DNA of 54,305 nucleotides from Blastococcus sp. CCUG 61487 (GTDB lineage: Bacteria > Actinomycetota > Actinomycetes > Mycobacteriales > Geodermatophilaceae), in assembly GCF_005222955.1 (NCBI RefSeq), contig NZ_LWUA01000003.1:1-54305 (forward strand), read 5' to 3'. Within the stretch, counting starts at the first letter, position 1; each line of letters begins with the position of its first letter. Under the pieces are notes generated by a model. That model was not told the DNA's origin. It saw nothing but the letters and a program-made list of their open reading frames with translations, and did no database searches. The translations under genes and the position numbers were made by a program. Shown here piece after piece: positions 16,695-28,399 of the stretch.

Positions 16695-18089
16695 GTGGTC
16701 GGCGCCCATGAGCCGGCGTCCGGCCTCGGTGATCGACCCCGACAGCGACGGGTAGATCGCGAAGGTCTGGGTCAGGTCGGCGACGGTCAGCCCCTTCGTC
16801 ACCGCCAGCGCGATCGGCAGGATCAGCTCCGAGGCGCCCGGCGCCACCACGACGCCCCCGGTGATGACGCCGGTCGAGCGGCGGGCGAACAGCTTGACGA
16901 AGCCGTCCCGCAGGTCGCTCATCTTGGCGCGGGCGTTGGTCGCCAGCGGCAGCCGCACCACCTCGATGTCGTCCCCGGCGGCGACCTGCGCCTCCTGGAC
17001 GCCCACGGTCGCGATCTCCGGGTGGGTGAAGACGTTGGCGGCCACCGTCTTGAGCTTGATCGGCGCGACCGCCTCGCCGAGCGCGTGCCACATCGCGATC
17101 CGGCCCTGCATCGCCGCGACCGAGGCGAGCTGGAAGACGCCGGTGACGTCGCCGGCGGCGTAGATGCCGGGCACGGAGGTGCGCGAGACCCGGTCGACGA
17201 CGACGTGCCCGCTCTCGGTCAGCTGGACGCCGGCCTGCTCGAGGTTGAGCCCCCCGGTGTTCGGCACGGTGCCCACGGTCATCAGCGCGTGGGACCCCTC
17301 GACGGTCTGCCCGTCGGTGAGCTCGACCACCACGCCCTTCTCGCTGCGCCGGACGCCCGCCGCCCGGCCGCGCTGCAGCCGCCCGCCGCGGGACTGGAAG
17401 ACCTCCTCCAGCACCTCGGCGGCGTCGGAGTCCTCGCCCGGCAGCACGCGGTCGCGGGAGGAGACCAGCGTCACCGGCACGCCGGCCTCGAGGTAGCCGG
17501 AGGCGAACTCGGCGCCGGTCACGCCCGAGCCGACGACGACGAGGTGCTCGGGGAGCTCCGCCAGGTCGTACACGTCGCGCCAGTCGAGGATCCGCTCGTG
17601 ATCCGGCTCGGCGCCGGGCAGCACCCGGGGGTCGGCGCCCGTGGCGATGAGGACGACGTCGCACTCCAGCTCCTCGGCGACCTCGCCGGAGCGGTCGACC
17701 ACCTGGACGCGGTGCGCGGCCAGGCCCCGCATCTCGTCGGAGAGCCGGCCCTGGCCGGCGACGATGCGCACGCCCTCGGCGGCCAGCCGGGAGTGGATGT
17801 CGGCGGACTGGGCGACAGCCAGGCCCTTGACCCGCTGGTTGACGGCGGGCAGGTCCAGGCCGACGGACGCGAGCTCCGCGCCCTGCACCCCGAGGACGGC
17901 CGAGTCGCGGACCGAGGTCATCGCTCCGGCCGAAGCGATCAGCGCCTTGGACGGCACGCAGTCGGTCAGGACGCTGGCGCCGCCGATCCCGTCGCGCTCG
18001 ATGACGGTGACCTGCGCACCGAGCTGGGCGGCCACCAGGGCGGCCTCGTAGCCGGCCGGGCCGCCGCCGATGATCACGATGCGGGTCAT
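16686..18089 (-). CDS. lpdA: LpdA-like NAD(P)H:quinone oxidoreductase (flavoprotein disulfide reductase family)
   Basis: FAD protein of 467 residues: FAD-binding IVIIGGGPAGYEAAL at the start, NAD-binding VVVGSGVTGAEFASGY, IYAAGDVTG, and the C-terminal dimerisation domain. In true dihydrolipoamide dehydrogenases the redox motif is GGTCLNVGC; here it is GGASVLTDC, so the first Cys is Ser39 and only Cys44 remains. The C-terminal His-Glu pair region reads AIYPSLSGSITEAGR, without the usual HPT. This matches M. tuberculosis LpdA (Rv3303c), which reduces quinones and not disulfides. ATG 18089 has GGAGAAG upstream. Confidence 0.88.
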   Translation of the reverse strand: MTRIVIIGGGPAGYEAALVAAQLGAQVTVIERDGIGGASVLTDCVPSKALIASAGAMTSVRDSAVLGVQGAELASVGLDLPAVNQRVKGLAVAQSADIHSRLAAEGVRIVAGQGRLSDEMRGLAAHRVQVVDRSGEVAEELECDVVLIATGADPRVLPGAEPDHERILDWRDVYDLAELPEHLVVVGSGVTGAEFASGYLEAGVPVTLVSSRDRVLPGEDSDAAEVLEEVFQSRGGRLQRGRAAGVRRSEKGVVVELTDGQTVEGSHALMTVGTVPNTGGLNLEQAGVQLTESGHVVVDRVSRTSVPGIYAAGDVTGVFQLASVAAMQGRIAMWHALGEAVAPIKLKTVAANVFTHPEIATVGVQEAQVAAGDDIEVVRLPLATNARAKMSDLRDGFVKLFARRSTGVITGGVVVAPGASELILPIALAVTKGLTVADLTQTFAIYPSLSGSITEAGRRLMGADHLA

Positions 18090-18153
18090 GGGTCTTCTCC
18101 GATGCAGTGCGGGGGTTGCCGGCCCATCATCCCGCGTCGGTGCGGCGACGGCC

Positions 18154-18924
18154 TCAGGGCCGGGGCTGCGTGGCGTCGTCGGGCCCCGACCGGGCCCGCC
18201 CGCGCGGGACCGCGGACGCGGCGGGCCGGAGCCGGATCCGCCAGACGGCGGAGACCGCCTCCAGGGCGATGCCGGTGCTCATCTTCGACTCCCCCACCTC
18301 GCGGTCGCGGAAGACGATCGGCACCTCGACCACCCGCGCACCGGCCTGGAGCGCGCGGTAGGTGGTCTCGATCTGGTAGCCGTAGCCGTTCGCGCCGAAG
18401 GAGTCGACGTCCAGCCGGGTCAGCAGGTCGGTCCGCCACGCCTTGAACCCGCCGGTGAGGTCACGGATCCGGTTCCGCAGCACCGTCCGGGCGTAGAGGT
18501 TGCCCACCCACGACACGGTGCGCCGGCTCCAGGGCCAGTCCGCCACCTGCCCCCCGGGGACGTAGCGGGAGCCGATCACCAGGTCGGCGTCGTCGATGCG
18601 GGCCAGCAGGTCGTCGATGGCCTCGGGGTCGTGCGAGCCGTCGACGTCCATCTGCACGACGACGTCCCACCGCTGCTCGGCCAGCGCCCACCGGAAGCCG
18701 GCGACGTACGCGGTGCCCAGACCGAGCTTCCCCGACCGCTCGAGCAGCTCGACGCGCCCCGGGTGCTCGGCCGCGAGCGCCCTGACCTCGGCAGCGGTGC
18801 CGTCCGGGGACCCGTCGTCGACGATGAGGACGTCGGGCCGCGACGGGCGGGCGAGGACCGCCTCGACGTGCCGGCGCACGTTCTCCACCTCGTTGTAGGT
18901 CGGCGTGACGACGAGGACGCGCAC
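18154..18924 (-). CDS. Polyprenol-phosphate mannosyltransferase (Ppm1/DPM1-like GT2)
   Basis: Makes polyprenyl-phosphomannose from GDP-mannose, the donor for extracytoplasmic GT-C mannosyltransferases. The 256-residue protein has VVTPTYNEVENV, IVDDGSPDGTA, QMDVDGSHDPEAI (DXD), GSRYVPGG and TGGFKAWR in order. No transmembrane helices or attached acyltransferase domain are present. The MptB-like gene immediately upstream in the operon (25-nt gap) is a likely user of its product. Confidence 0.92.
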   Translation of the reverse strand: MRVLVVTPTYNEVENVRRHVEAVLARPSRPDVLIVDDGSPDGTAAEVRALAAEHPGRVELLERSGKLGLGTAYVAGFRWALAEQRWDVVVQMDVDGSHDPEAIDDLLARIDDADLVIGSRYVPGGQVADWPWSRRTVSWVGNLYARTVLRNRIRDLTGGFKAWRTDLLTRLDVDSFGANGYGYQIETTYRALQAGARVVEVPIVFRDREVGESKMSTGIALEAVSAVWRIRLRPAASAVPRGRARSGPDDATQPRP

Positions 18925-18949
18925 GGTGCCTCTTCTCGGGTCGGGCAGG

Positions 18950-20500
18950 TCAGGACACGTCGGCAGGTGCGGGTTCCGCCTCCTGCCGGCGCCACGGTCG
19001 GTTCCTCATCGCCCAGGCGAGGCCGCCGATGACGAGGACGACGTAGGTCCACAGCATGACGTGGTCCACCTCGGGGCGGGACAGCAGGCCGAGGACGGAC
19101 TGGCCGCCCGGTTGCGTGGCGAACAGCAGGAGCACCGACCACACCGCGACCATCACCCGTTCCGACCGGGTGCCGGCGGCCGCGAAGATCATCGTGGGCA
19201 CCAGCAGGTACCAGGGCCAGACGACCGAGCCGGTCGCGATCACGACGACGAACACCCACCCGGTCGAGCGGAGCAGTCCCCACCGCTTCGCGAGCCCGCT
19301 GTAGACCAGGACGAGGACGACGCCGGCGATCAGGAAGCCCTGCCGGACACCGTCGATCGGTGGGTCGCGCCAGTCGAGCGCCATGGCCAGGGCCGTCGCC
19401 GGCGCCAGCGGCTCGGACGCCTTTCCCGGGGTGTCGAGGTTGTCCAGCCAGCCCCAGCCGAAGCCCGACAACTGCACCGTGAGCGCGAACGCACCCGCGC
19501 CGAGGCCGCCCGTGACGGCGAGCGCGCGCAGCCGGCCCGGCCAGGTGGTCTGCTTCAGGGCGTGGTCGACACCGATCACGAAGACGGCCACCAGGGCGAT
19601 CACCTTGATCCCCGCCGCGGCCACGCAGAACAGCACACCCAGCAGCGGGCGTCCGCGCAGCGCCAGCAGCAGCCCGGGCAGGAGCAGCGCCACCATCAGC
19701 GCGTCGTTGTGCGCCGCCGAGACGACGTGCAGCAGCACGAGGGGGTTCAGGACGCCCAGCCACACCGCGCGGTTCGCCGCGAACCCGAGGTCGCGGGCGA
19801 TCTGGACCAGGACGTAGGCGGAGACCAGCAGGGCGAGGACGGACAGGACGCGCAGGGTCACGAACGAGGAGATGAGATCCGCGTGGAAGACGCGGGCCAG
19901 CCCTCTGAGCAGGAAGACGAACGGGGGGCTGTACGGGGTCGGCTCGTCCCGCCAGAACTCCTCCGCGCCGCGCACCGCCCACTCGTCGCCCAGGACTCCG
20001 GGCCCGTTCTCGTACGGGTCGACGCCGAGGTGCACCGCCGCACCGATGGCGGTGTAGAAGTACGCGTCCCCGCTGAACAGCGGCGGACCGACCGCGAGCG
20101 GCACGGACCAGGCGCCGCCGACGAGCAGCAGCCAGCCCGCCGCCACCCCGCGGCGCACCGCGACGAGCAGGAGCAGCCAGGCCACGGCCCAGACCCCCAG
20201 CGCGACGGCGTTCCACGTACTGGCGGCCGTCTCGCCGATCGTCCGGGGGGCGAGCGCCTCGCTGTTCTCGAAGAACCACAGCTCGGGCACGAACAGGTGC
20301 GAACCGAGCGTGGTACCGGCGATGACCAGGTAGGTGGCCGCCGTGACCCCGAGCAGGCCGGCGAGGACGAGGACGGCGACCGTGCCGCCGGTCGTGCCTC
20401 GGGCGCGCTGGTCCGCCGAAGGATCCGCGAGCCGGTCCGCGCTCCCGGCGACTCGTGCGCTGACGGTCCTCTCCTGACCTCTGCCGGTGGTCTCGTGCAC
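18950..20500 (-). CDS. Polyprenol-phosphomannose-dependent mannosyltransferase, MptA/MptB-like (GT-C)
   Basis: Polytopic protein of about 516 residues with some 12 transmembrane helices. The first large loop has FSGDAYFYTAIGAAVHLGVD followed by PYENGP, resembling the acidic-motif loop of actinobacterial alpha-1,6-mannosyltransferases (FS.D.YSY...G.DPY..GP). A second landmark is NPLVLLHVVSAAHNDALM. These enzymes extend the mannan core of lipomannan with polyprenyl-phosphomannose. GTG 20500 is chosen because the next in-frame valines are GTC codons and an earlier ATG would run into the upstream gene; the ribosome-binding site is weak, so the start is uncertain. Confidence 0.82.
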   Translation of the reverse strand: MHETTGRGQERTVSARVAGSADRLADPSADQRARGTTGGTVAVLVLAGLLGVTAATYLVIAGTTLGSHLFVPELWFFENSEALAPRTIGETAASTWNAVALGVWAVAWLLLLVAVRRGVAAGWLLLVGGAWSVPLAVGPPLFSGDAYFYTAIGAAVHLGVDPYENGPGVLGDEWAVRGAEEFWRDEPTPYSPPFVFLLRGLARVFHADLISSFVTLRVLSVLALLVSAYVLVQIARDLGFAANRAVWLGVLNPLVLLHVVSAAHNDALMVALLLPGLLLALRGRPLLGVLFCVAAAGIKVIALVAVFVIGVDHALKQTTWPGRLRALAVTGGLGAGAFALTVQLSGFGWGWLDNLDTPGKASEPLAPATALAMALDWRDPPIDGVRQGFLIAGVVLVLVYSGLAKRWGLLRSTGWVFVVVIATGSVVWPWYLLVPTMIFAAAGTRSERVMVAVWSVLLLFATQPGGQSVLGLLSRPEVDHVMLWTYVVLVIGGLAWAMRNRPWRRQEAEPAPADVS

Positions 20501-20574
20501 GTCCTGGGCCGGCCTGCCCTCGGCGGGCCGCAGGTCCAGCGAGGACCGGGAAAACCCTAGCAACGCCGGCCCGC

Positions 20575-22917
20575 TCAGCCCTGCGCGCGCAGGTCGATCA
20601 CGGCGACGGACTCCGGGTCCTGGTCCGGCGTCCCCTCGCACACGGGGCCGGACGTGCGCACGACCAGCCGAGCGGCACGGGTCGGGTCGTCCAGGGCGAG
20701 GTCGAAGGCCTTCACCTCACCGGCGTCGAGCTCGACGGTCGTCGACACCTCCGCGCCGTCCGCGACCAGCGCGAGCTCGACGCGGTGGTCGCCGCACTCG
20801 CCGCTGCGCAGCTCACCGGTGAGCGACCTGAACTCCGCTCCGCCGTCCAGCGACTCGACCAGGAACTCGGCCCGCTGCTCGGTGAGCGAGTAGGTGCTGT
20901 GGAAGACGTCGACCTTGGGCCACGTCGGTGCGCCCTCGCCGGCGGTGATGGTCGGCGGGGAGTAGAACGTGCCGATCGAACCGGGTGCGTCGACGAGCTC
21001 CTCGGCGTCGAGCACGCCCTCGCCGTGCCCGGGCAGCTCGTAGGCGAGCCACTGACCGTCGGCGCCGGTGGCCACCGGCGCGCCGAGCAGGCGGTCCAGC
21101 TCGTAGGTCAGCGCCTCGCCGTCGTCGCCGGTGTAGCCCGCCAGGTCGACGTGGACCGCGCAGAACCCACCCGCCACGAGGGGTCCGACGTCGGCGGCGT
21201 CGATGTCGTCGCCCACGGCCGCCGTCCAGGCGCTCGCCGCGGTGTTCTTCATCGCGCCGAAGGACCAGGACTTGTCCGGGTTGGTGATGGCCGGCCAGAG
21301 CAGGTCGTAGTTCCCGAGCCCCTGCTTCGGGGGCACCTCGGGGAACTCGACGTAGGGCAGTTGCAGGACGCCGCACTCCCCGGGCACCGCCTCGTTCAGG
21401 GCGGCGGCGTAGGTGTACCCGGTGCCGCTCAGTGGCGCGCCCGCGGCTGCCGCCTCGCCGAAGAAGCTGCGCGCGGGCAGCACCGAGTCGAAGACGACCA
21501 CGACCATCGCCAGCGCGAGCAGCCCCGCGGCCAGGCGCGGCCGGAGGGTCGGCGCGAGCCGCCGGAGGACCAGTCCGGCCGCCACGAGCAGCAGCACGAA
21601 GAGCACCGGGATCAGCCGGTTCCAGGCCCGGACGTCCGGGGAGACGGCGTAGGCGAAGAGGAAGTTCGGCCCCCACGGGACGAAGAACAGCACGGCGACG
21701 GCGAGCAGGAACAGGACCAGACCGAGCTCGCCCCGTCCGCTCGGCGCGGTGCGTCGTCCCTCCGCGCCGGCACGGGCGGCGCGCCGGGCGAGCACGAGCC
21801 CCCCGATGGCGCAGACGAGCAACGCGACCACGGTGGCCAGGGACCCGAAGTTGGAGGCGCCGTGCATCTCGTTGAACTCGAACCCGTCGGCGCCGAGGGA
21901 CTCGTGGGTGCCGTTGACCCAGTCGTTCACGACACCCATGCCCGGCAGCCGGGAGAAGGGGGCGGGGAGCATGGCGAAGACCAGGGCACCCGAGTAGACG
22001 GTGGTGTCGATCAGGCTGCGCTCCGCCACCGGCTGCAGCGGCGGCTGGCCGGCGCTGTACAGCACCGAGGGCAGCAGCACGACGGCCAGGACCACGGTGA
22101 CGAGCACGGGGGGAACCGCGGCCACCAGGAGGTCCCGCCAGCCGACGCCGCGCGTCAGCCGCCAGACGCCGGCCGCCGCGCACAGCAGGACGGTGAACGC
22201 CGCGTAGTAGACGCCGCTGCCCCCGATCACCACGGCCAGCGCGACGAGGAGCAGCACGAACCGCCACCGGCCGGGCGACCGGAGCCGGCGCTCGACGGTC
22301 CCGTTGCCGACGAGCAGCGCGAGTCCCACGCCGAGGACGGCGGAGTACATCGTGGCCAGGAAGAGGTGCTCGAGGCGGTACCAGTGGTAGGGCAGGAAGG
22401 TGAGCGCCAGCGAGCCGACGACAGTCCACGGGCCGCGCAGCCCGGCGACCCGGAACACCCAGAGCGCCGCCAGGGCGGTGGCCGGGAACGACAGGGCGTA
22501 GACCGTGTGGATCCCGAAGAACGGGTTGCCCGTCACCCACGTGACCAGGCCGGCGACCAGGTTCGGCAGCACGTCGGCGGTCGGGTAGTAGCGCAGTTCC
22601 AAGCCGAACGGCCAGCCGAGCGCCGTGCTGCCGAAGGGCCGACCCTCGGCCCACATCTGCGCGGTGGCGTACGCGGGCAGGAGGTCCCCTCCGCCGAGCG
22701 GCACCTTCATCCGCTGGGGACCACCACCGAAGCCCAGGACGAACAGCACGGAGGCGAGCCCGGCGACGCCGGCGGGCACGACCCACGGGCGGCGGAGAGC
22801 GCCGGCCCATCGCCCGGAGCGGTCGCCTGTCGATGTCTCCCGGCGAGAGGCGGCGGCACCGTGCGGCGCGTTCCCCGCCTCCGTCTCGACCGTGGCCGAC
22901 GCCAGGGCCTTCGTCAT
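20575..22917 (-). CDS. Large polytopic membrane protein, probable GT-C glycosyltransferase
   Basis: The 780-residue protein has about 11 transmembrane helices in residues 45-490 and a C-terminal extracytoplasmic domain of about 290 residues. The first loop has GGGDLLPAYATAQMWAEGRP and ELRYYPTADVLPN, resembling the acidic catalytic loop of GT-C or YfhO-like transferases. I do not recognise the exact family or substrate. It is the first gene of a unit with the MptB-like enzyme and polyprenol-phosphomannose synthase, so a mannosyl- or other sugar-transfer role outside the membrane is a fair inference. ATG 22917 has GGGAGA upstream. Confidence 0.75.
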   Translation of the reverse strand: MTKALASATVETEAGNAPHGAAASRRETSTGDRSGRWAGALRRPWVVPAGVAGLASVLFVLGFGGGPQRMKVPLGGGDLLPAYATAQMWAEGRPFGSTALGWPFGLELRYYPTADVLPNLVAGLVTWVTGNPFFGIHTVYALSFPATALAALWVFRVAGLRGPWTVVGSLALTFLPYHWYRLEHLFLATMYSAVLGVGLALLVGNGTVERRLRSPGRWRFVLLLVALAVVIGGSGVYYAAFTVLLCAAAGVWRLTRGVGWRDLLVAAVPPVLVTVVLAVVLLPSVLYSAGQPPLQPVAERSLIDTTVYSGALVFAMLPAPFSRLPGMGVVNDWVNGTHESLGADGFEFNEMHGASNFGSLATVVALLVCAIGGLVLARRAARAGAEGRRTAPSGRGELGLVLFLLAVAVLFFVPWGPNFLFAYAVSPDVRAWNRLIPVLFVLLLVAAGLVLRRLAPTLRPRLAAGLLALAMVVVVFDSVLPARSFFGEAAAAGAPLSGTGYTYAAALNEAVPGECGVLQLPYVEFPEVPPKQGLGNYDLLWPAITNPDKSWSFGAMKNTAASAWTAAVGDDIDAADVGPLVAGGFCAVHVDLAGYTGDDGEALTYELDRLLGAPVATGADGQWLAYELPGHGEGVLDAEELVDAPGSIGTFYSPPTITAGEGAPTWPKVDVFHSTYSLTEQRAEFLVESLDGGAEFRSLTGELRSGECGDHRVELALVADGAEVSTTVELDAGEVKAFDLALDDPTRAARLVVRTSGPVCEGTPDQDPESVAVIDLRAQG

Positions 22918-23135
22918 GCTGTCTCCCGTGTTCGCGCCACCGAGGCAGGCATTACGTCGCGTAACGCTGCGAGCACCTCCGGTGGCAGCAGGTCACGCTA
23001 CCGGCGACTCCAGCCGAACCGGCGGATCGAATCCGAACAGGAACGGTGGTGGCTCGCCGGCCCCTGCAGTCACAGTTGGCAAGGTTTCCGCCTTGTCCCG
23101 CCCGCCCCTCGGCACAGCAGGGGCGGACCGGTTCG
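22918..23135. promoter_or_regulatory. Region between meaB and the GT-C gene: terminator and possible operator
   Basis: On the minus strand this holds the end of the mut operon and the promoter side of the GT-C gene. CCGCCCCT-CGGCACAGC-AGGGGCGG (23100-23124) is an 8-bp hairpin near the meaB stop. TTACG-tcg-CGTAA (22952-22964), 35 nt before the GT-C start, is a short inverted repeat, AT-rich against its surroundings, that could be an operator. Confidence 0.45.
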
Positions 23136-24140
23136 TCACTGTTCGGTGTTGACGGCCGCCGAGAGGAAGGCGTCGAGGAGCTGCCGGGCGGCCAGGGCCG
23201 GGGTGAGCTCGCCGGCGAGCACCGCCTTCTCCAGGTCGGGCGCCAGCGCCCGGACGCCGGGGTGGGTGCGCAGGGCGTGCTCCAGCCCGTCGCGGACCAG
23301 CTGCCAGGTCCAGCGCACCTGCTGGCCGCGCCGTCGCTCGTCGAGCTCGCCGGAGGCGCGCATCCGGTCCTGGTGCTCGACGAGCTTGGCCCAGACCTGG
23401 TCCAGCCCCTCACCGGTGAGCCCGGCGCAGGTGAGGACCGGCACCTCCCAGCTCTCCCCGTGACCGCGGAGCATCCGGATGGCCTGGGAGAGCTCGCGGG
23501 CCGCCGTACGCGCGCCGGGCGCGCCGTCGCCGTCGGCCTTGTTGACGGCGATGACGTCGGCGATCTCCAGGATCCCGCGCTTGATCCCCTGCAGCTGGTC
23601 GCCGGTGCGGGCGAGGGTCAGGAACAGGAACGAGTCGACCATCTCCGCGACGGTGATCTCCGACTGCCCGACGCCCACCGTCTCGACGAGGACGACGTCG
23701 TAGCCGGCGGCCTCGACGACGACCATCGACTCCCGGGTCGCCTGGGCGACGCCGCCGAGGGTGCCCGACGTCGGCGACGGTCGGATGAAGGCGTTCGAGT
23801 CGACGGCGAGCCGGGACATCCGGGTCTTGTCGCCCAGGATCGACCCGCCCGACCGCGCCGACGAGGGGTCGACGGCGAGGACGGCGACCTTGGCCCCCTC
23901 GGCCGTGAGCATGACGCCGAGCTGGTCGATGAACGTCGACTTGCCCACGCCGGGCACGCCGCTGATGCCGACCCGGCGCGCTCCCCCGGCATGCGGCAGC
24001 AGCTCGACCAGCAGTTCCTGGGCCCGCTCGCGGTGGTCGGCCCGCCGCGACTCGACCAGCGTGATCGCGCGCGCGACCGCACGCCGGTCACCGGCGAGCA
24101 CCCCCTCGACCAGCGCCGGGACGTCGTCCGGGCGGCTCAC
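23136..24140 (-). CDS. meaB: Methylmalonyl-CoA mutase-associated GTPase MeaB
   Basis: G3E/SIMIBI-class GTPase that loads and protects the adenosylcobalamin of methylmalonyl-CoA mutase. The 334-residue protein has the P-loop GISGVPGVGKSTFID (about residue 60), AVDPSSARSGGSILGDKTRM, the switch ETVGVGQSE and the base-specificity motif NKADGDG. GTG 24140 follows mutB by 40 nt; a palindrome fills most of this gap. The place after mutAB is classical. Confidence 0.96.
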   Translation of the reverse strand: MSRPDDVPALVEGVLAGDRRAVARAITLVESRRADHRERAQELLVELLPHAGGARRVGISGVPGVGKSTFIDQLGVMLTAEGAKVAVLAVDPSSARSGGSILGDKTRMSRLAVDSNAFIRPSPTSGTLGGVAQATRESMVVVEAAGYDVVLVETVGVGQSEITVAEMVDSFLFLTLARTGDQLQGIKRGILEIADVIAVNKADGDGAPGARTAARELSQAIRMLRGHGESWEVPVLTCAGLTGEGLDQVWAKLVEHQDRMRASGELDERRRGQQVRWTWQLVRDGLEHALRTHPGVRALAPDLEKAVLAGELTPALAARQLLDAFLSAAVNTEQ

Positions 24141-24152
24141 GCCGCCACCTTC

Positions 24153-24178
24153 AGGGCCAAAAGCACGCTTTTGGCCCT
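24153..24178. repeat. 26-nt palindrome between mutB and meaB
   Basis: Arm AGGGCCAAAAGC, centre AC, arm GCTTTTGGCCCT: a 12-bp perfect inverted repeat. It starts 2 nt after the mutB stop and ends 12 nt before the meaB GTG. The AAAAGC/GCTTTT core is AT-rich compared with the surroundings. It may be an attenuator or RNA-processing hairpin, or a dispersed palindromic element. Confidence 0.85.
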
Positions 24179-24180
24179 TC

Positions 24181-26405
<2,225 letters not shown>

Positions 26406-26409
<4 letters not shown>

Positions 26410-28382
26410 GCCTGCACTCCTTCCGCGGAAGGGGCAGAAATGGCCATTTCTGCCCCTAGGCCCAGCTGCGCGTGGACGGTGCGGAGCACGTCCAGGGCGT
26501 CGCATCCGGCGTACACGTAGCCGTCGACCCCGTCGACGGCGAGGTCGGGCTTGCCGGCCAGCCACACCTGCGTGGCACCGGCTGCCCGCAGCTCCGCGGC
26601 CAGGCCGGCCGCGTTCTCCGCGTAGTCCTTGTCCGTGCCGCAGATGCAGGCCACCGTCGTCCCGGACTCCGACAGACCCGAGGCGCCGTCGCCCGAGGGC
26701 GTGGCGACGCCGCCCGCCTGGAACAGGTTGCCCGCGAAGCTCGCGCGGGCCGTGTGCCGCGCGATCGGGCCGATCGTGGCGAGGTAGACCTGCGGCCGCT
26801 CGGCCGCGGCGTCCGCGGCGTCCCGCAGCGCCTCGTACTCCTGGGCGGCGCGGACGCGGGGCAGTCCGCCGCCGCGGTGCAGCTCCGCCGCCGGCTGCCG
26901 CTCCGGCAGCAACTCATGCAGGTTGGGGAACTCGCTGACCCCGGTGATCGCGTCGGCGCGGGTGGCCAGCCGCTTCGCGCGGGCGTCCCAGGCGGCGGCG
27001 ATCCGGTCGCGGACCAGGCCGGAGTCCAGGGCGGCGGCCAGGCCGCCGGCCCGCTCGATCTCGGTGAACCAGTCCCACGCGGCGCGGGCCAGCTCGTCGG
27101 TGAGCGACTCGACGTACCAGGAGCCACCGGCCGGGTCGAGGACGCGACCGAGGTGTCCCTCCTCCACCAGCAGGCTCTGCGTGTTGCGGGCGATGCGGCG
27201 GGAGAACGAGTCGGGCAGGCCGAGCGCGGCGTCGAACGGCTGCACCGTGACGACGTCGGCCCCGCCGACGCCGGCGGCGAAGCAGGCGACGGTCGTGCGC
27301 AGCATGTTCACCCACGGGTCGCGCTTCGTCGTCATCACCGACGACGTGACCGCGTGCTGGCGCTGCGCGCGCGCCTCGGCCGAGGCACCGCTGACCTCGC
27401 CGACCCGGTCCCAGAGCCGCCGGGCGGCGCGCAGCGCGGCGATGGTCGTGAACTGGTCGGCGCTCGCCGCGTAGCGGAACTCCAGCTGGCCGAACGCCTC
27501 GTCCACGCCCAGCCCGGCCTCGGTGAGGGCGCGCAGGTAGGCGACCCCGGCAGCCAGCGAGCAGCCGAGCTCCTCGACGGCCGACGCGCCGGCGTCGTGG
27601 AAGACGGTGCCGTCGACGACGACGGCGCGCAGCCCGGCATGCGTGGCCGCACGACGGGCGAGGCCGGCGAGCCCGCCCAGGTCCTGGGGCTGCCCGGTGG
27701 CGGCGTGCTCGCCCAGCGGGTCCAGGCCGAGCGAGCCGCCGGGAGCCAGGTCGTCGCGGCCCTCGACGAGGGCGAGGAACGCCTCGGCCGCCGCGACTCC
27801 CCCGCCCGCCCCGACACCGGTGAGGCTGACGGGCGCGAGGTCGAGGTAGACGTCGAAGAGCACGTCGCCGAGCCGGTCGGCCGGGATCGCCTCCTCGCCG
27901 ACGACCAGCCACAGCGAGGTGACGCCGTTCTCCAGGTCGGCGGCGATCGCCTCCTTGGTGACGGCGACGTCGGGATGGGCGTGCCGCTGCCGGACGTCCC
28001 AGCCACCGGGCGCCCCACCCTCGGCACCTCCGGAGGCGGACACCTCGGCCGAGCCGGCCGGACCGCCACCGGCGCGCGCGCCCCGGACGAACGGCGGCAG
28101 CCCGGGCACGCCGACGGCGCGCGGCAGGTCGCCGACGTCGGCGGCGGTGTAGAGCGGCGCCACGGTGACGCCCGGGGCGACCGGGCGGCGGAGCGCGTCC
28201 TCGACGTGCTCGGGCAGGTCCTCGCGGCCGGCCTTCCGCAGCACACCGGCGACCAGGTCGCGCCACTGGTCGAGCGTGACCGCGTCGAACTCGGCGGCCA
28301 GGGCGAGGTCGTCGGGGACCTCGTGCTCGCTGGGCACCTCGGCGTCGGCCGGCGCGGTGCTCTGCTGGTCGGTGGAACTCAT
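26406..28382 (-). CDS. mutA: Methylmalonyl-CoA mutase small (beta) subunit
   Basis: Non-catalytic partner of MutB, 658 residues. It retains a degenerate barrel ([46 protein letters not shown]) and a degenerate B12-like domain ([20 protein letters not shown]) lacking the DxHxxG motif, as expected for MutA. A Gly/Ser-rich insert lies near residues 105-125. ATG 28382 has CCGAGG just upstream. Its last codons contain the 26-nt palindrome described separately, and its stop overlaps the mutB ATG. Confidence 0.95.
26431..26456. repeat. 26-nt perfect palindrome at the mutA-mutB junction
   Basis: GGGGCAGAAATGG followed directly by its reverse complement CCATTTCTGCCCC, with no loop. It is in the last coding segment of mutA (encoding ...GAEMAISAP) and ends about 13 nt before the mutB ribosome-binding site. 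Same length and relative position as the mutB-meaB palindrome, with a different sequence. Confidence 0.9.
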
Positions 28383-28399
28383 CCTCGGGGGGCTCCTCG

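Noticed and set aside
22952-22964. Known regulator site
   Set aside because: TTACG-tcg-CGTAA is a real inverted repeat, but I cannot match it to a regulator family; kept only as a possible operator.
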